Positions 45,606 through 59,800 of a stretch of 64,000 nucleotides of DNA are shown here, one piece after another. The DNA comes from Neospora caninum Liverpool. Taxonomy: Eukaryota; Apicomplexa; Conoidasida; Eucoccidiorida; Sarcocystidae. Location of the stretch: the NCBI RefSeq assembly GCF_000208865.1, contig NC_018389.1:1736001-1800000 (forward strand). Direction: 5' to 3'. Numbering within the stretch: the stretch's first letter is position 1; every line of letters begins with the position of its first letter. Made by a program: the position numbers and the translations under genes. Below the pieces are notes generated by a model that worked only from the letters and a program-made list of their open reading frames with translations, was not told the DNA's origin and did not search any database.

Positions 45606-47830
45606 GTCGTTCGGCAGCGGGGTGGCTTTCAGCAAACAGAAAAAGGACGCTGAGTAGGAAGCGGCACCGTCCCGGAAGGAACCAAGGGAGGAAACGAGAT
45701 TTCTGAAGAAAAGTCTTATCGAGGTCACGAGGTTCGCACAGTGGAGAACTAGTGCGTTCAAAGACGCTTGTGTGAGGGGTATGCGGGGTGAACAGCAATG
45801 GAAAGTCTACAGAAAGATGTGACTGGAAGCCTGTGAAACTGACTCAAGCGTACGCGTACCTGCCAGCCTGAGTCCAAGGGGCCGCCGCATGCTAGTGCCG
45901 CTGAAAAAAGGAAAGAAGGAATGGCTTAGTAGTAGGGCTTTCTGCCAGACGAACATTGAAAAGAGTGAATCCAGTTTAGGTGGGCTTGCCAACGCAGGCG
46001 TGCGGAGGCGATATGCGCCATTTTTCAGAGAGAGAACCAGATTCTCCCTCACAAGGCCGAGATGTCATGTCCGCTTGAGAACGCAAATGAAATACGTACT
46101 CTGTTTAACGTCTGAACCAAGCAGGCGTATGTCTCCCTCTGTGATGCATTACATAGTCGCGCCTTGTAGGCGTTAACAGCGGTATAATGGATTGCCATGT
46201 ACCTACAACAGTTACCGGAACTGCGCACAGCTGCTAAAATCTACGGTGAGCTCTTAGAACATTGCGGAGCGCACTGAAGCTTCTTAGGAATATGAATCCA
46301 CGTGGTTTGAAGGTGGATCACAGTGACTCTGATACTTATCCAGCACCCTCGCTGCGTACACTCAGCTGGTTACCATATATATTATTCTATTTGTGAAACG
46401 TTTTTCGACCGTATTTGTTAAAAAACATGACATCCATACTCCTCCATCGGCAGGTCCGATGTCCATTGTGATAGCGGCTGAACGCTTCATTGCATAGGAC
46501 ATTCGACACATAATTGTCGCGCGGCTGTTTCTTCGGCCACCACAAACACGTTATATATTAGTTCCTACGCGAGCGTTCCTTAGGGACGAAAGAATAGAAA
46601 ACCTCGAGCCTTGAAAAGACAGTCATAATGTTTTCCCATCTTTTGCTTTGACTATTTTTGAACGCGGATCCTGGTACGTGCTATCTGCCCTGGGAGGTAA
46701 AAAAGTGGGACATGCTTCGTCCATTCTCATATTCGTATGAAGTCCCTGGGGAACCATTAACTGCTGTGGGGGAGACCACCCCGCCAAAACGCCGTAGAGG
46801 TCGAGTGCCCATATACCCAGTGAGCAACAGCACGCCGATAACTGTATTTTGCTGATAATTTTAAGATATCTGCACGTGCATATCGATCCGAAGAGGCAAA
46901 ACTTGCCATCTACATTTGCCTTGTAGTTCATTCAATTCAACGGAACTGATGTGGTCACCGTACGCCCTTGCATGTGCATCTGACGAGGCCGGATCGGGCA
47001 AGAGGATTCGGCAGAAAACGATGTTTGGTTATCGCCTGCAACGTCAAGTATATATCCGCTTGAAGACGGACTTGATCGCGGATTGATTTCTGTTATGGCC
47101 GACTTCACCCAAGCCATGGTTTTCTTCGCAAGTTCTATATCGTTCTCTGATGAACGACTTCACATGCACAATTAGATTCAGGACGGATATGTAGGCACCG
47201 TAATCCATTTTTAGTGTCGCATACGAAATCCGGCTTCTGGTAATCGAGTCACTGTGGATGTAGTTCCACCAGGACAGTAGTTGAAAGATCCACAAAGAGT
47301 CCAAAAACTACTTATCACTGGCGTGCTCCCTGCACGACGATTTTCCACACATCAGTTGTCCGTGGACGGAAACTGCCAGAACCCCACACGGCTGTGTACC
47401 AGCTGCAAACGATCTCTGCTGAAGGACCGCATGAGAAAACTAATCTTCAACACGAAATTACACATACAGTGCATGTTCGTGTATGCATTCATTTAAATAT
47501 CGTGTATGTGTGCGCATGGGAGGAAAGGCCACACCACCACCGTTTACGGATTTCGTTCTAGTAGCGTCAACTGCAATAGAGAGACAATCGTTTCCTCTTT
47601 CCTGTGTTTCGAAAAAACCTGATAATGGATCGCGCGCCTTCTTCCCCTCATAGGGTGTTGGAAGCGGGAGCCTCTGCGTTGCCTGTCGCTGGTCTTCACC
47701 ATTTGACAGAGAGAACCCGCATCTGCGAAGCACCGAGTTGTTTCTCATGTTAACTCACCACGACAACTCCACCTCCCTGGTGTCCTGTCCATTCATGTGA
47801 GGAATCATCTTCCCTCTACATCCCCTCCAC
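45606..47830. other. Convergent intergenic region, no gene seen
   Basis: About 2.2 kb between the Gag-like frame and the stop of the giant receptor gene. It is AT-rich and no open frame (for example 45889-46176 plus) has recognisable features. If the donor at 45601/45602 is used, a further exon of the Gag-like gene would lie here, but I could not identify one. Confidence 0.45.
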
Positions 47831-50800
47831 TTAGCCACGAAATCCATGCTGTTCTCTGCTAACACTCGAACCGTTTTGTTTGCCGCCGTTCCCCGAGGTC
47901 CGTCTCCCTCCATCCTGGCCCGCTGTGGACTCCGACCAACTTGGATTCGCTGCGAGAGGACCCTGCCGAGCGTATTCGGGGTAACGTAACACGTCACGTG
48001 TCTCGTTTGGTAGTGGCAGTTCATTCACAAACCTGGGGGAGGCCGAAGGTTCACTTCTTGCGCCATTTTCTGCAACAGATCTGTGGAGTCCCGTGAGCAG
48101 CATAGGCCCAAGGCCTCTTCCCAACCTGTAGCCTAGTTGTCCAACACAACTCGCTGAATCATCAGGGTATAACTCGTCGTCTGACTGAGAGGAAAAGAGC
48201 ATCTGGGGTTGAGCCTGTAGTGTCGGATCTTGAAGGGCGACGGCTCCGCCATAGCGGGCACGCTGAGTCTCCAGGGCACTCGTCTCTTCATTGTTGGAGT
48301 TCGTCTGCAGATCTCGATGCTGGAGGTGTAAGCTGTGGCGTCTCTCGGTCGCTGGTGTCGGTCGTGTTCTTGAGGCACAGCTGCCGCGGGGCCCGCTTGA
48401 GCTTCGCATCCTACTATTGATGGCGGCCCAGGAATCGTATTGCTTGCAATCTGCACCATTACCCCACATGCACACCCCCTGTCTCACAGTTCTTTGCACG
48501 CCTCCATTCACCTCATGGGCTGTTTCGCACTCTCCTTCTCCTTCAGTCGTGTTCGCTGTTTCCCCTGTATCGCGATCTTGAGACGTGCCCGAAACCTGGT
48601 ATGCTTCACGGTATCTCGGTTGCTGGTGTACACAAGCTGTCGACAGTGCGTTCGAGAGGGGATGATGAGAAGGTCGAGATGGGGAGCCAGGTCCAAAGAG
48701 ACGAGTGTCTACATCGAGAACCTCCACATCGTCCTCCTCGTCTACGCTTTCGTCATCTTTAGCGGCCGGCCAGCCACTCAAGTGTTTCCCCGGCACGAGC
48801 GTCTGTTCACAATGCAGTTGTCGAGCGGTTTGCTTGTTTTGATGCTGAGGCAATGATTGACTCCTTACTCCAGGGTACCTCTGTTCGAGAGACGATGCGA
48901 AGACGTCCCTCGTCCTTAAACACTGAGCGGGGCAGCTACCTGTCCCGTGCCGGCGCTGAGGATCCAGCGCGTACCTCTCTCCTTCGGCCTCGTTCACGTG
49001 CAGTCCTAGATTTCTGCCGGGCTGCTGGAGAAGCGCATGAAGCTGTTGATGCTGGTCTACACTCATCACCGAGGCACGGGGTTCTTGGGAAGCTGCCGTA
49101 GTCTGCGACTCCTCTTCCAGTGTACTTTGCTCGCGCACATCTTGTACGGATTCGCTGTCTCCTGGCAGACCCGCGAGATAGATTGGCGATAGGGAATAGG
49201 TCGTTGCCCCCCCGTTTCCTTCTCTCCGTTCGTCTCCTTCCTCTCCTGCTTCCGTCAAATCACGAGCTCCAGGGTGACTGCCTAACTCTTGGTTTGTCTG
49301 TGACAACTCGCGGTCCGTCTTCGTCCCCCTCACCTGCCCTCTGGTCTTTTGCTGCTGGTGTTGTAGCAGCAAAAATGCTTGGTGAGCGGCGTCCGTGCTG
49401 CCAAGCACCATCGCAGCTGTGGCAGATGTCAGGAGTTCTGAAGGTTTCGCGAACGACGGCGAAGTCTCAGCGTGTGCCTGGTCAATGTACATTTGAGCTG
49501 CGACCAAATCTGGTTCTTTGAGACGACCTAGCACCACGGCCCCTGGAGGGAGACCGTCTCGACTTCTCCCCGACGCATCGCCTGCCGGCAACAGCTTCGC
49601 GCCTCCAGTCCCGAAGAGATAATTTGCCAAAAACTGTTCAGCCCCAGCGCCGGACACCATGACGGTTCCGTCCATCATAACCGTTTCTCCCGTGGTTCGT
49701 CGCTTGAAATCCAGATTTCTCTTCGATTCCACCTCGGCGTCTTCATCTCCTTCAGGGTCACCATCGAGGTTCTTCCCAGTTTCGCGCCCAGCGAGCTTGC
49801 CAGATTTTCGCTTCTTCCGCGCATTTCTCAACCACCATCCTGCAATTAGGGCCACAACGAGGACAAAGAGAATGAGCAGACAAAGGAAAACCATAGCCGT
49901 GTCACTCAGCGGCTTCGTCCCCAGCGGCGGATCGAGGCGCACGTCGCGCAGGCACACGAGGCTCTTCTGGATGTCGCTGAGCTCTTCCGAAAAGCTGGAC
50001 GCAAGACCGGGAGAAGACGCGGGTCGTTCCCTAGAGAGTCTGCCGTGCCCCGCAAGTGCGTCCTCGCGGTCCGAGCCATTGCCGAGTCCATGGGCGTGCG
50101 ATCGGGATGGAAGTTTCACAGGAGTCGCTTTCCGCAACCGCTCTGTGAAGTCCTCAGCGAGCGCCTCAGCTCTGTGGCCTTCTGCGGAGCCCCCGAGCGG
50201 GAACAGCTCTTGACTTCCTAACCCGACGAGGCCTCCGTCGAGACACGCAAGATACACTTCCCCTGAGGCGCTTCTCCCTGCATTTCCGCTGCTAACGCCC
50301 TGGGACGTGCCTGCCCCGAGCGCTCCTGCGCTCGTCCCTCCACTCTGAGTGGGCGCGTGTGTGTATCCCCGTGCGCAGGCGACTTTGAACACTTGCACAG
50401 TTGTGCCGTGGGGTTGCAAACGGATTTTGAGAGCCGTGGCGAGGTCCGGAGAAACGTCGGGGTTGGCGGACGGAAGCAGCGGGACTTCCGTGAGTCTATA
50501 GCTCTCTTCGAGGCCGGAGAGTGCACCGCTGCACGGGCTGCTAGTGCTCCCAGAGAGTGCGGCGAAGTCTTTTTCGCAGAGAAGCCGGCGAACCGGCTGC
50601 CACTCTCCATTCACACATTCGATTGTCTCGGTAGCTCCTGACGTCTCCACGTCGCGAGGGCTATATCCGGGAGCGCAGAGGACGGTTCTCGCGTCGCCGT
50701 CAGAAGTCCCGTAGCCACTAACAATGAACTCCGGCCGCATGACTGCGGGGTCAATCTTCTCGTACGGCTGGCACGGCCGGCGACAAACGAGAATCCGGTG

Positions 50801-53800
50801 GTGAGACTCCTTGGCGAGGCTCCGAGGAGAGACGGGAGGCAAAGGCTCCCATCGCCCCTGGTTGCACACCAGAGTCTGCGGGGCTTCACCTTCGACTGCT
50901 TCGTGGCCAGCGTTGCATTCGACCTGAAAAAGGCAAAACCGCAGGCGCAGAGAGCAGACGCATGCACGTGTCACCATCCGCGTGGCCGCACTCTTGCCTG
51001 CTTAGAGTCCCTTCCGTGTGTCTGTACACTCACCCATGTCCACCTGTCGATATTGTGTTTCTTTGAATGACACTTTAGACACTACACGACAAGCTAATGC
51101 GGGCAGCACCAGCGCCGATCGCATCAGTGGCGTTTGCATTTATGGCTGCTGTCATGTTCATTTTGTCGTCTAGTTCTGGCTGTCGCTTTGTCTTACCACC
51201 ATGGTGCTGCCGTGTTCGTTCCCGACTCCGCCTCTCCCCGAGTTTGCCCAAATTTTGTACGCGTCATAGACGGAGGTGCCTTCGGGAGGCTGAAGGCCTT
51301 GCGTCCCCACGCAGACCCGTGAGATGACCGGCAACTCGGCGACGCCAAAGGCGCCAAAGAGCGGATGCGAGGCCGCAGAAGGGAGAGAGGGAGGCAAGGC
51401 CGTTTGGAAGGGGATTTGCGAGATTTTCGTGTGCACCGGAGACAGCGAGATCGGCGAAGCCGCGTCCTCTCTCAGCGAGGCGAGGAGGCGGGGCGCCGGC
51501 AACGTCGGCAAAACAGCCAGCAGGGGCGACGCATGCGAAGCACGCGAAGCAGAGGTGAAGTGGCGGGTCAGCGCAGAGGAGAGAAGCGTGACGAGGGAGA
51601 GCGGCGACTCGGGATTTTCTGTAAGAGATTGAAGACGGTCCTTGAATCTTGCCGTGTTGGCCAGCCAGCCGGGATCAACAACCGCTGCGACATCGATGCT
51701 GCCTCTCCACAGGCGCATTTCCACAACGTCTCCTACAGGCACTGCCAGCAGAGAGGCGATTTCTTCTCTCAGCACCCTTCGAAGTTCTGTATGTCTCGGA
51801 GACAAAGTCGTGGCCAGCGCCAGGCTGCGCTCTCGGGCGGCCGAGCCGGATGCGCGCCCGCCTCCCTCTCCATCCGCACTGGCAGAGGAGGAATAAACGC
51901 GAGAGGAAGAAGCGAGCAAAGGCGACGAAGGAGGCGACGACGCGCCCGGGGACGCAGTGGGGAGACCGGAGATCTGGGGCAAGGCCTCGGAGGCCGACGG
52001 CGATTGCAACACAGAGTCCAGGTCGACGTTCGTGATCTTCATGTCGACGGCGTAGGCAAACCGATTCAAGCCTCGGGAGCACGTACGGTCGAGTTGCCGC
52101 TACGGGCAACATGCAGAAACAGGAAATACCCTGGAAAACATCGGGCAACCTTTCTGGTGAGAATGGGACAGGTGAAGCAGCGAAGAAACGCAGGGGGAAC
52201 GAGAGTTCGAGCGACGGGTTTTCGGAACCAGATAACTAATATGGGAACGTATCGACTCTGGCATGTGTCGGTTGGCAGAGGTATGCGGGGGAGAGATGAC
52301 GCAGGCGCGTCGCGCGGATATATTTCTTCTTTCCTCTGTCTTTCTCTCCCTTCATCATGCTTCTGGTACCATGATACGCCCCACGCTGTTTCGTGTCCCG
52401 TGGACTGCAGGGGTGCATGCATACTGTCATCCTTTCATTTATTACTTCCGCTTCCTGTTGTTCTTTCGTCCCGTTCTCAACCGCCTACTCTCATCCTTTC
52501 CTCCAGGATGCGTTTAGCCCCTCCCGGTGCGTCTCTCCGGTTTCGCAAGTTGATCTATGATTCCTAGTCTCTTCACCTTCCGTTTACCGGGATCCCTTTG
52601 CCTCTCCCCTGAAGTGAATGTTTGTGTCCCCGTTTTCCTCCTTCTTACGAGGTCTCCGTGGCCGTCGCCTTCGCCCTCCTTCTCACCTTGCACGCAAACT
52701 CGAAAAACGTCGACGACCGGTCAACTTGGATCCAGATGTCTCCTTTCCACAGCTGCGCAGCAACGCGGGGGTGGTCATCCTCATGGTTTTTGCCTTCCTT
52801 CGCCTCTCTTCGCTGTCTTAGTGATCCGCCAAGAGAGGCCGATGACGGCGACGCAGCCGACGCGGTTCCGACTGGCGAGGTAAGTGCCTCTGTAGCTTTC
52901 AAAATCCGTGTATCCGCTTCTAAAAGGTCCCGAAGAACTTCCAGTTGAGTGGCGAGACAACATCCCCGTGCATCGGCCAGGCCTATGTTTGGGGCAAACA
53001 CACGAAGGCATATACGGGAAAAAGGACGACAGCATGAGACACACCGAGAAAAAGCGTCTGATCCGCTGCGCAACAGCCCTCTCCCATGCCTCAAGCTTCA
53101 ACCCAATTCACTTGGATTCGTGTCTCCGTATAATTCCATACTCACGTAGATATATACATATACATGCATGTCTAGATACAGAGATGTATTTTTTTGCCAT
53201 TCCGTTCTTTCGCGTGTCTGGTTTGCGCGGGTATTAAGTGTCTCGTCAGATTTGGTTACATAAATATGTCTTGGCATTTCGTTCCGTCGTTGTTCGCTAG
53301 GATCCTTCTCTCTGATTCCTACGGGTGAAGTGGTGGCTGCAATTTCGGTGGGAGCTTGAGGAGGCCGACCGCGACGTGGACGCGTCAGCACTGTCGCATG
53401 AGAAGCGCGCATTGAAAGGATTACACACGTCTGCGATTTCGGTTCCCAGTTGATTGACGAGGTGTCTGTACACCGGAAAGAGGACCTCAGTGGCGAGGCA
53501 GTCGCCCGCATCCCATCCGCATGCCTCATTGAAGCACTGCAGATCGCAGTCTCCGTCTCCGATGAGAGTATGAGGGCAGGTGCACACGCGGTATTTCTTT
53601 TCGTTTTCAGTCGGAACATACGAGCCACGGCTTTGCTCCGCCAGCGCCGTGTCAAGTGCCGAAGGGAAGACGTAACCTCCGCAGAGAGATCCACGAATGT
53701 TGCGATGGCAGAAGGTCCGTCCCCAGTGTTTCATTAGCACGCCTAGGACAACGTCGTACGGGTGGAAGTCACTTGTCGACGGCTGTCCTCCTCCCTCTTC

Positions 53801-56800
53801 AGGTGCCTGTACACCGGAACTCTGTGCGCTGCCTTCGCCTCTTCGTCCCACCAGTCCTGCTGCTGAATTCCCATCGGAGCGAGGTGTTACCCGGTTGTAC
53901 GCGAGAGCGTCTCTCTTCCCCCCGGCTGTCGGCGGCATGTGAAAAATCCGCTTTTCGAAAAAGTTCTGGGTTTGCCGATCTGCTGCGTCGATCAGCATCT
54001 GCCCAAAGACGCGAGTAACCTCAAGGAGGCACGAGTCTTTCCTGCAGATAGTCTGTGCGCCTTCGTCGTTCCCCGACGGCGAGGCGAAGACTGGGTTTCG
54101 TGTGCCCACTTGCAGGACGTCTTCGACACACAATTGGCCGTTGACTTCGATACAAAGCAGATCCAGAATCTCCAGAGTGTTGCGGATGTCTTCCAAGAAC
54201 CCTTGCGTCCCTCGAGAAGCGAACCGTGGAGCTGCAAGAGAAGCGGAGGACTGTCCCGACCCCGCGGAGCGATTTCCTGAAACGCCAGACGAGGAGCTGG
54301 CGCGCTGACGAAGGTCAACTCGGACAAGGGCCGAAGCCGCTGAAGACGACAGAGAGGCGGGAAAGAGTCGACGAGGCTGACCAGCCGACAAAGCAGGAGA
54401 GGCAAAACTCGAGGGGGAGAAAACAGAGGCCGTCGCGATTCGGACCTCTTCCAAGTCGTCTCCAGTCTCGGCGAGTTTTCCATCACCGTCACCACCTTCC
54501 TCTGACTCCTGTCGTTTTTCAGTGTGCTCCCCCTCACTTTGCCTCATCCCCTCTAGCTCCATGTGTGTTCCCGCTTTCCCGTCTGGGGTGTCTCCTGCGG
54601 CCTCGTCTCCGGCGTCTGTGCCAGGAGTTGCGCCGCCTGTCGCCCCCAGGCGTCGCCGTCTTCTCTGGCTATAGGCCGCCCTGCGAAGCGCCCGAGAGGC
54701 CCCGGGCCCTGCCGATGCTTCCTTTCCGAGGCTCCCCGCAAAGTAGGCGGGCAAGCGAATGTCCACCAAGTCGCTCAGTTCCGCCAGCAACAGGACGTGT
54801 TTGACGTTGCTTCGAAAGCAGCTGTTTGCGGGGCAGTGGCCTTTCAGCTCCGACTGGAAGAACGCGGGACTAGCCTCGGCTTGCGAGTACAGATTGCGCA
54901 GAAAATGAAACGAAGTTGCGGCCTCGGCGAAGCAGTACATCCCGTTCTGTTGTGCGCACCAGGTGGCGAGCAGTTCGCGAAGCAGAAGCGCGATCTTCTT
55001 CGCCAGCAATCCGTCCTCAGCCGACGCACAGCCGTGGAACGGGGAGCGCGCGCTCTTGTCGCTGTCTCCGTCGCGCGGGTCTCTGTCTCCGGTTTCCGCC
55101 AAGTCGCCCAGGGCGCCAGCCAGCGCACTCTTCAGCGCCCGGGTGCAACTGTTGGAGCAGAAGGACGAAAGCTTCAGGGCCGAGGAGCCGAAGGCTAGGG
55201 CGCCGCACTCGCCGCGCAGCGAAGAGCGGAAAACCTCAAGCAAACGCGAGATGCACGGCGGATGCGCAGAGCCCTCCCGAGTTACCCCAATGTCCGGGAC
55301 GGCAAACGTCGCCAAGGCCCCACCGATTCGCCAGGTCAACGGAACAGCCGGAAGCGAAGAAGAGGTAGAGCTAGCGGAAAACGAGGCAGCCGACGCGGAA
55401 GAGGCTGAAGAGGCGAGGTCGAGGGCACTGATTCCGGTGCCCTCGAGAGGCGCGGTCGCGTCCGCGTGTGAAGCCACGCACGCGAGGCGAAAGGCCGTGA
55501 GAGCCTGGCGAGCGTCAGCAGCCTGCTTCGGCCACCACATACCCGTTCCTCGACTGCTAGCGAAGAAGGCAGAGAACGAGGGCGACGTCCAGACGGACGC
55601 GGAGGGGGAGGCGAGAGCCCAGATCCCGTTCCGACACTGGACGAGAAGGCCCTCGTCTCCACTGCGAGATTTGCACTTGACTTGCAGCTGTTGCCCGGGC
55701 TTTGTCAGCACAGAAGAGACAATTCCCTCGTCCGTCAAGAGGCGGTCGACGTGCTTCTCAAAGGCGCTGCTTTCGGCTTTGTTTTGCGGCCCCGGACGCT
55801 TCACGAGGAAAAGTTCTCGGCTGGCAAGGAACTCCTTGAGCGGGCGCGGCGAGCAGAACTCGCACGGCTCGCAAACTGATCCGCCGCAGTCGACGTCCTC
55901 TTCGTCTCCGTCGCGCATGCCGTTGAAACACGAAGGACACTTTTTCGGACAGCTCCCGCCGCAATCCACGCCAGTCTCGTCGCCGTTCCTCACGCCGTCG
56001 GCGCACGTGGGTTTGGGGCACGAGAAAAACGAGGGCCCTCCGGAAAGCGCAGAAGGCACGGGACGAGCGGAGGCGCCGTGCGCGCCGTGCCGACCCGAGG
56101 CAGCTAGCCACTGGCCGCGCAAACACCGGAAAACAGCCCACTGCCCCGTGGCGGCTGAAACCTGGTGAGACATGCCGTTCGCGTGGCGACAGTGCAGGTG
56201 GAGTGCGGATCCCGGAGGCAAGCCGCCTGCGCTGCTGCTAAAGTCGCTGCGCATCTGGGTGAGCAAATCGGAAAAAGGAAGAAATGGCCGGAGGTTGGAA
56301 ATCGCTGCGCGCTCGGGTCCCATGCCGTCTGCGTCTGGCGATAACGCGGGAGGAAGAACGAGGAGAGCTCCGAGCGCCTCGAGGTCGGGCTCGACTCCAG
56401 GCGCAAACAACTGAGAGGGAAGTGGCGGCGCACACGCGCTGCATGCGGGGCACGGCCCCCCACAGTCCACGCCGGTTTCGCCGTTGTTCTGGAGGCCATC
56501 GGAGCACGACAAGCAGGGAGCACACGAGCCGCCGCAGTCCACTCCAGTCTCGTCTCCGTTCTGGACGCCGTCTGTGCAGCTCGGCTGCCCACAGACTGTG
56601 TGTGGCAGGGCGACCGAGCCGTTCTTACAAAGGAGACTCGCGCCGGAAGTCGGCCCGGCCAGCACCGAAACCTGCGGTTGACAGCTGACCGCCAGAGTTC
56701 CGCCGTGCGGGAGCGACGCAGTCGGAAAGGGAGGTGAGGCGCCTGAGACGCCGAACGAGGCGGGCAAATCAAAGTGGTGGAGCTGCGCAGCTCTGCGGAT

Positions 56801-59800
56801 CTCCGAGGCCTCGCAGCCGCGGTGACACGCCAGCTGCAGTCCTGGAATCGAAGCCTGAGTCGGCGAAGACAGGCTGGATCGACTTCCACCGTTTTTCCGG
56901 GAGGGACTCGAGTGCAGGCTGTGCCACTCGCCGTCGCGACAGACGAGCGTCTCGTAGTTGTCCACATTTGCCTCGTGTCGCCGTGGATCTGCGGAAAACC
57001 CCTTGGCGCAGGAAATTTGGAGCTGCTGCTCGTGGTGCCACCGCTGAAGAAGAGCGACTCGGGGAGCGAGGAACAAAGGCCGAAACTCCGGCGGAAGCGC
57101 TGGGACGCCGCATCCACGTCTGCACTTCAACTCGACTTCCGCCTGTGGCAAGGGCGAAGGCGCGGAGGCCGTATAAACGCCATTCGGGAGGAGTCCGCCT
57201 CCATTCGGCCCCGACACGTTTCCACGCACCGGGTCGCCGCTGAGTGCAGCAGACGAACCTCCAGGTGTACCTACACCTGCGCGGGTGCCGATGTTTGTTC
57301 CGGGTCCCGCGGCCATCACGCGGTATGCCGATTTCCACAAGCCGTCTCTGCACACGATTTTGTGTGGAGCCGATGCCGCTCCGCCCCCGTCAGCGGCTGC
57401 TCCCGAGGCACAGCCAATCATCAGTTCTGTTCCGTGTTTGTACACGTCGTCTCCAGCAGCGTCTGAAGTCCCGAGACTGCCCCGCGGAGCTGGAGAAACA
57501 CCCGACGACCTCTGAGAGACAGTCGCGCGAGGACCACGGTGCTCCTCCTGGTCGTGTAGCTCATACCGATCTCCCAACTGAAGCAGCGGAAAGCTGCAAG
57601 GCGCCTGACACTGAACGGTCAAAAGACTCCACACGCCTCCTCGGCTGCATACCATCTCCTGACGTGTCTCGGAGCCGACCGACACAGCCTGAGGGGCGCA
57701 CGTGACTTCAAGCCTCTGCTGGAGTGCGCCATCTGGCCCTATCGCATCCGGCAACGGAGAGACTGAGTAAGCGTTGGGAGGCAGGTCCAGCGAGGGACAC
57801 CGCGGCACGCAGAGGGGAGAAGAGGAACGCGGAGGCGGCGAGAGCGGCTGCCACCGGCCGTCTTCGCACGTGGTTGTGAAGGAAAGGCGAGTCGCCGCGG
57901 AAGGAAGAAAGCCTGAGAAGGCGCCCGGGAGGACAGGAAAAAGGCGGACAGTTTGGGGAGCGCGAGAACAAGGCGACCCAGATGCCCAAATCCGGGAGTG
58001 TGAAAAAGGAGGAAACCGGAGATCAGGCAATCGGAGGAAAGACGACATGATCAACACGAAGCCAATAGAAAAACGCACCTCGAATCGTGTGTCAATGTCT
58101 GAAACAAGCAGCTGTAAAAGTCTGTCGTCTAACGCACCGACGTTCCTTTATACATGTTTGTGTGTTCATATATATGCAGCTATGAAGACAAATATCTACA
58201 TCTCTATATGTATATATATACACACACGTCCACATAAATAAAAATAGATAGCTATAGCGCTAGAGAGATGTGAAGGCCTGTGTATGCACGTGAGGAGCCG
58301 ATGTCTATGTTTCCTGTTTGGAGGCGTTTCCGCTTTCCAGTGTGGGTCTATCTCTCTGTCCATGTTCTTGCGTCTCTGTCCTCTCGAGGTTTGCCCACCA
58401 GAAGCACATGTGACGGTTCTGGGCTCCCCATGTCTTCCTGGGTCTCCGCTGTTTTTCCTCAGTCCGTGCTCGCCGTGCGAAGTCCACTCGAGGCCTGGGC
58501 CGTGCTGCGCAAGCAAAGCAGCGAGTTGTTCTCCGGGACAGTCGGCGAAACACTTCATCCTCACTTTGCTCCACCCAGATTTCCCACACAGCGCTTCTTC
58601 GCCCTCGCCACTGTCTCCTTTGGCCGACCGCGTCCCCCGCGAGGACGAAGGCGCGGCAGAGAAGGGCGCGTGTTCGCGTGTCTGGTCCGGCACTCGGCTG
58701 GTCCCTGGGGCACAGACAACGGTGCGCATTTCGCCTTCCTTGGCCTCTCGGTTTTCGAGCGCTTTGGCACTTCCCAGCTCTCTCGCGCCTGTCCCTGCGC
58801 GAGCAGACGGTGTGGTTGCGGCGAAGAAGGCGTGGGCTTCTGGGTCGCCTTCGAGACTTGTCTGTTCGCGCTGGGCTTGGGTCTGCATGAAAACGCGGTA
58901 TCTCGGGCCGAGAATGGGGCCGAGAGGCGCACAGGTTGCGCCGCATTTGACTCGCAGTGCATCCCACTTTCCATTTCGGCACTCGACCGTTTGCCTGGAG
59001 ATCGGGCTGAGGATTTCGGCTGATTCCGAGCACCGAATGTCCAGCGACTCCCCTTCGATGCCGTCGCCGCCCACGTCTCCGCCCATGACGTAGGCGCCTC
59101 CAGGGAGCAGGGGGAACGGCCCGCAGCTAGCGAAGCACTTTGGCAAACTCTTGTAGCTTTTCCACCGGCCGTCCTCACACGTGAGCTGCGTTTCTTCTGC
59201 GTCTTTCGATCCCTTGAGCGAGGCGTGGACGGAGAAGCCTTGGCGACACACCACGCGAACCTCAGTGCCGTCGTCGGCGCCTTCCTTTCCAGCTCCAGCG
59301 TGGAGGCCGAGAATCTCTCGGCCCTTCTCTGCGAGGAAATAGCCGCCTTCCTCGCGCTCCTCCTGTCCCCCATCCCGCTTGCTGGGCCTGTGGCTTCCGA
59401 CAGCCGTGAGGGAGGCAGGGGGCGAGGACTCCACAGACGGGAAAAAGACGAGATTTCCGTCGGAAACGTTTGAAGCACACCTCCCCCCTGTCGTGTGGAA
59501 CACCAACGTTCCCTTCTCCACAGGGCCCCAAGGATTGTAGGCCAAGTCTGTGAGGCTGCCCAGCTCCGCAACGAGATCGTATGTCTCCCCTGGAATCAGC
59601 GGCTCAGTCACATGCAGTTCGACAACCCCCACCAGGTTCTCCAGCGCGGCGCGCGCCGCCGGAAGCGAAGCCGACGCGTTTGCTTGGAGCCGTCGAGCCG
59701 ACGAAGCTCTCAGGAGTGCCCAGGATGCTGAGGAAGAGGGCGACTGTGCCGGGGGTGTTGCCGAGGACGCATCGCTGTTTCCGGCGTTACCCACCTCTCC

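Noticed and set aside
53992..57353. Several 150-400 codon frames on either strand within 54-57.4 kb
   Set aside because: All overlap the 53425-57912 receptor exon, which alone shows ordered cysteine modules and consistent splice phases.
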